From positions 427,525-433,925 of the forward strand of contig JADLKI010000008.1 of the NCBI GenBank assembly GCA_015657395.1: 6,401 bases of DNA, read 5' to 3'. This stretch comes from Spirochaetales bacterium. GTDB taxonomy: Bacteria; Spirochaetota; Spirochaetia; Treponematales; Rectinemataceae. The notes under the pieces are model-generated. The model was given only the letters and a program-made list of their open reading frames with translations. It had not been told where the DNA came from and ran no database searches. The position numbers and the translations under genes were made by a program. Positions 5,523 to 6,401 of this stretch are shown here, in pieces; within the stretch, counting starts at the first letter, position 1; each line of letters starts with the position of its first letter.

Positions 5523-6401
5523 CTACACCCTAAACACCTTCATCACTTCATCCCCTAAATGATTTATAACCTTCACCGCGATGCGACCGGAGGCGGGTTT
5601 GGCGAAGGGGCGGGAGGTGTCGCTGCGCAGGGTGGACCAGGCGTCTTCGTTGACTTCGGCGCGGAGGCTGGTTTTGAGGGCGGTGTAGGGGTCGTTGGCG
5701 CCGAGGAAGTAGGCCTGGCGGACGAAGAAGCTTTCTTCGTTGTAGTCGGTGTCGATGAACCAGCAGGCGATGCCGTCGGGGCCGTCGGAGCGGACTTCGC
5801 CGGTGTTGGGGTGGAAGACGTCCACGCCCTTCACTTTGACGCGTATCTGGTCGTCGGGAGGCGGGCAGGATTCGACGTCGGGTTCGCCGAAGATGACGAA
5901 GAGATTGCCTTTGCCGTTGTTGCGGAGGTCGTCGGCCATATGGAGGTCGGCGTTCATGCGGGCTTTGAGAACTTGGATGCGCCCAAGCTTGGAGAATTCG
6001 GTGGAGTGCGCGTCGTAGTTGAAGGCGCAGGTGATGAGGATGTCGAAGCCGGCGTCGCCCGCCTCGCGGGCCGCGGCCACCAGGTCGGGGCGCGACACGG
6101 TGCCGAATTCGGGGCCCACGAAGATCGCGGCGCGCTTTTCGGGCTTCACGTTCACATCATCACTGGCCTGTGAGCCGCCTTCGATATAGCGCCCTTCCGC
6201 GCAGATAAGGTCGCCGGGCCAGGGCGTGAGCGAGGTAAAGACGATCTTATCGTCCACGTGGGCCTGTTGGACGCCCGCGACCCTCAGGTTTTCGAGGATC
6301 ATCTGGGTGAAATCGCGCGCTTCGCCGTAGCCCGGTTCGGCCTCGGATGGGGTATCAATGAATTCGCCATCCTCGTCCACATCGAGCACACGGTGCGGCG
6401 A
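5523..6401 (-). CDS. site-specific DNA methyltransferase (type III Mod-like), C-terminal part only
   Basis: The frame is open from the right edge to TAG at 5525-5523, giving 292 residues. The GTG at 6389 is internal, since the frame continues S-P-H-R upstream. I recognise the tail as that of large Mod-type adenine methyltransferases: ILITCAFNYDAHS, FVIFGEPDVE, ACWFIDTDYNEESFFVRQAYFLG, and the closing FAKPASGRIAVKVINHLGDEVMKVF, which is highly typical. The catalytic DPPY and FxGxG motifs would lie upstream, outside the window, so the enzymatic call rests on the C-terminal match. Such proteins modify host DNA and work with a helicase-nuclease partner, probably also out of view. The sequence is much richer in G+C than the CBASS genes. 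The cap5 start lies 33 bp downstream on the same strand. An alternative is a solitary methylase of the same family. Confidence 0.72.
   Translation of the reverse strand, partial: SPHRVLDVDEDGEFIDTPSEAEPGYGEARDFTQMILENLRVAGVQQAHVDDKIVFTSLTPWPGDLICAEGRYIEGGSQASDDVNVKPEKRAAIFVGPEFGTVSRPDLVAAAREAGDAGFDILITCAFNYDAHSTEFSKLGRIQVLKARMNADLHMADDLRNNGKGNLFVIFGEPDVESCPPPDDQIRVKVKGVDVFHPNTGEVRSDGPDGIACWFIDTDYNEESFFVRQAYFLGANDPYTALKTSLRAEVNEDAWSTLRSDTSRPFAKPASGRIAVKVINHLGDEVMKVFRV

Noticed and set aside
5559..6173. Long + strand ORF rich in Ala, Gly and Val opposite the methyltransferase
   Set aside because: It is the antisense shadow of a GC-rich coding frame: low-complexity composition, no known motif, and the minus-strand frame gives a recognised protein.
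6387..6389. GTG as the start of the methyltransferase
   Set aside because: The frame is open to the right edge and the protein would lack all catalytic motifs, so this is an internal Val codon.
1..6401. CRISPR arrays, tRNA or rRNA genes, or a wholly new defence system
   Set aside because: No regularly spaced repeats or RNA gene signatures were seen. The unusual arrangement is fully explained by a known CBASS type interrupted by two insertion sequences.

Overview
The window is bacterial accessory DNA from a defence island. It contains a CBASS anti-phage module, two insertion sequences and the end of a DNA methyltransferase gene. I cannot name the organism. The methyltransferase end (5523-6401) is clearly GC-rich. 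The CBASS genes are clearly AT-rich, and the IS1634-type element is intermediate. That mosaic points to assembly from several sources.

Left part (1-1294, + strand): a CD-NTase gene, cut by the left edge, overlaps by 32 nt a small gene for an E2-like (ubiquitin-conjugating fold) protein. A CD-NTase with a lone E2 and no E1 or JAB partner in view is the layout of 'type II-short' CBASS.

Middle part (1300-5489, - strand): this stretch looks like several unrelated ORFs, but it is one broken gene. Read from 5489 down to 1300, it encodes a Cap5-type effector: an N-terminal HNH nuclease and a C-terminal SAVED domain that senses cyclic oligonucleotides. The gene is split twice. An IS630-family element (about 4306-5381) sits in the HNH coding sequence between TA dinucleotides. 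An IS1634-family element (1937-3880) sits at the start of the SAVED region, with 15-bp terminal inverted repeats and a 5-bp TTGAA target duplication. Removing each element with one target copy rejoins the protein in frame at both junctions. A one-base frameshift at about 4046-4081 remains as a third lesion. Allowing one missing base, the rebuilt gene is 1164 nt, or 387 residues.

Right part (5523-6401, - strand): the C-terminal end of a probable type III (Mod-like) site-specific DNA methyltransferase. The cap5 start lies 33 nt downstream of its stop codon, on the same strand.

Working together: the CD-NTase would make a cyclic oligonucleotide on phage infection, the E2 would modify or prime the CD-NTase, and Cap5 would degrade DNA when the signal binds its SAVED domain. 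Here the visible signalling half is open and the killing half is destroyed. The locus therefore looks like a decayed or disarmed CBASS rather than a new type of system. The effector's convergent orientation relative to cdn-E2 is also worth noting.
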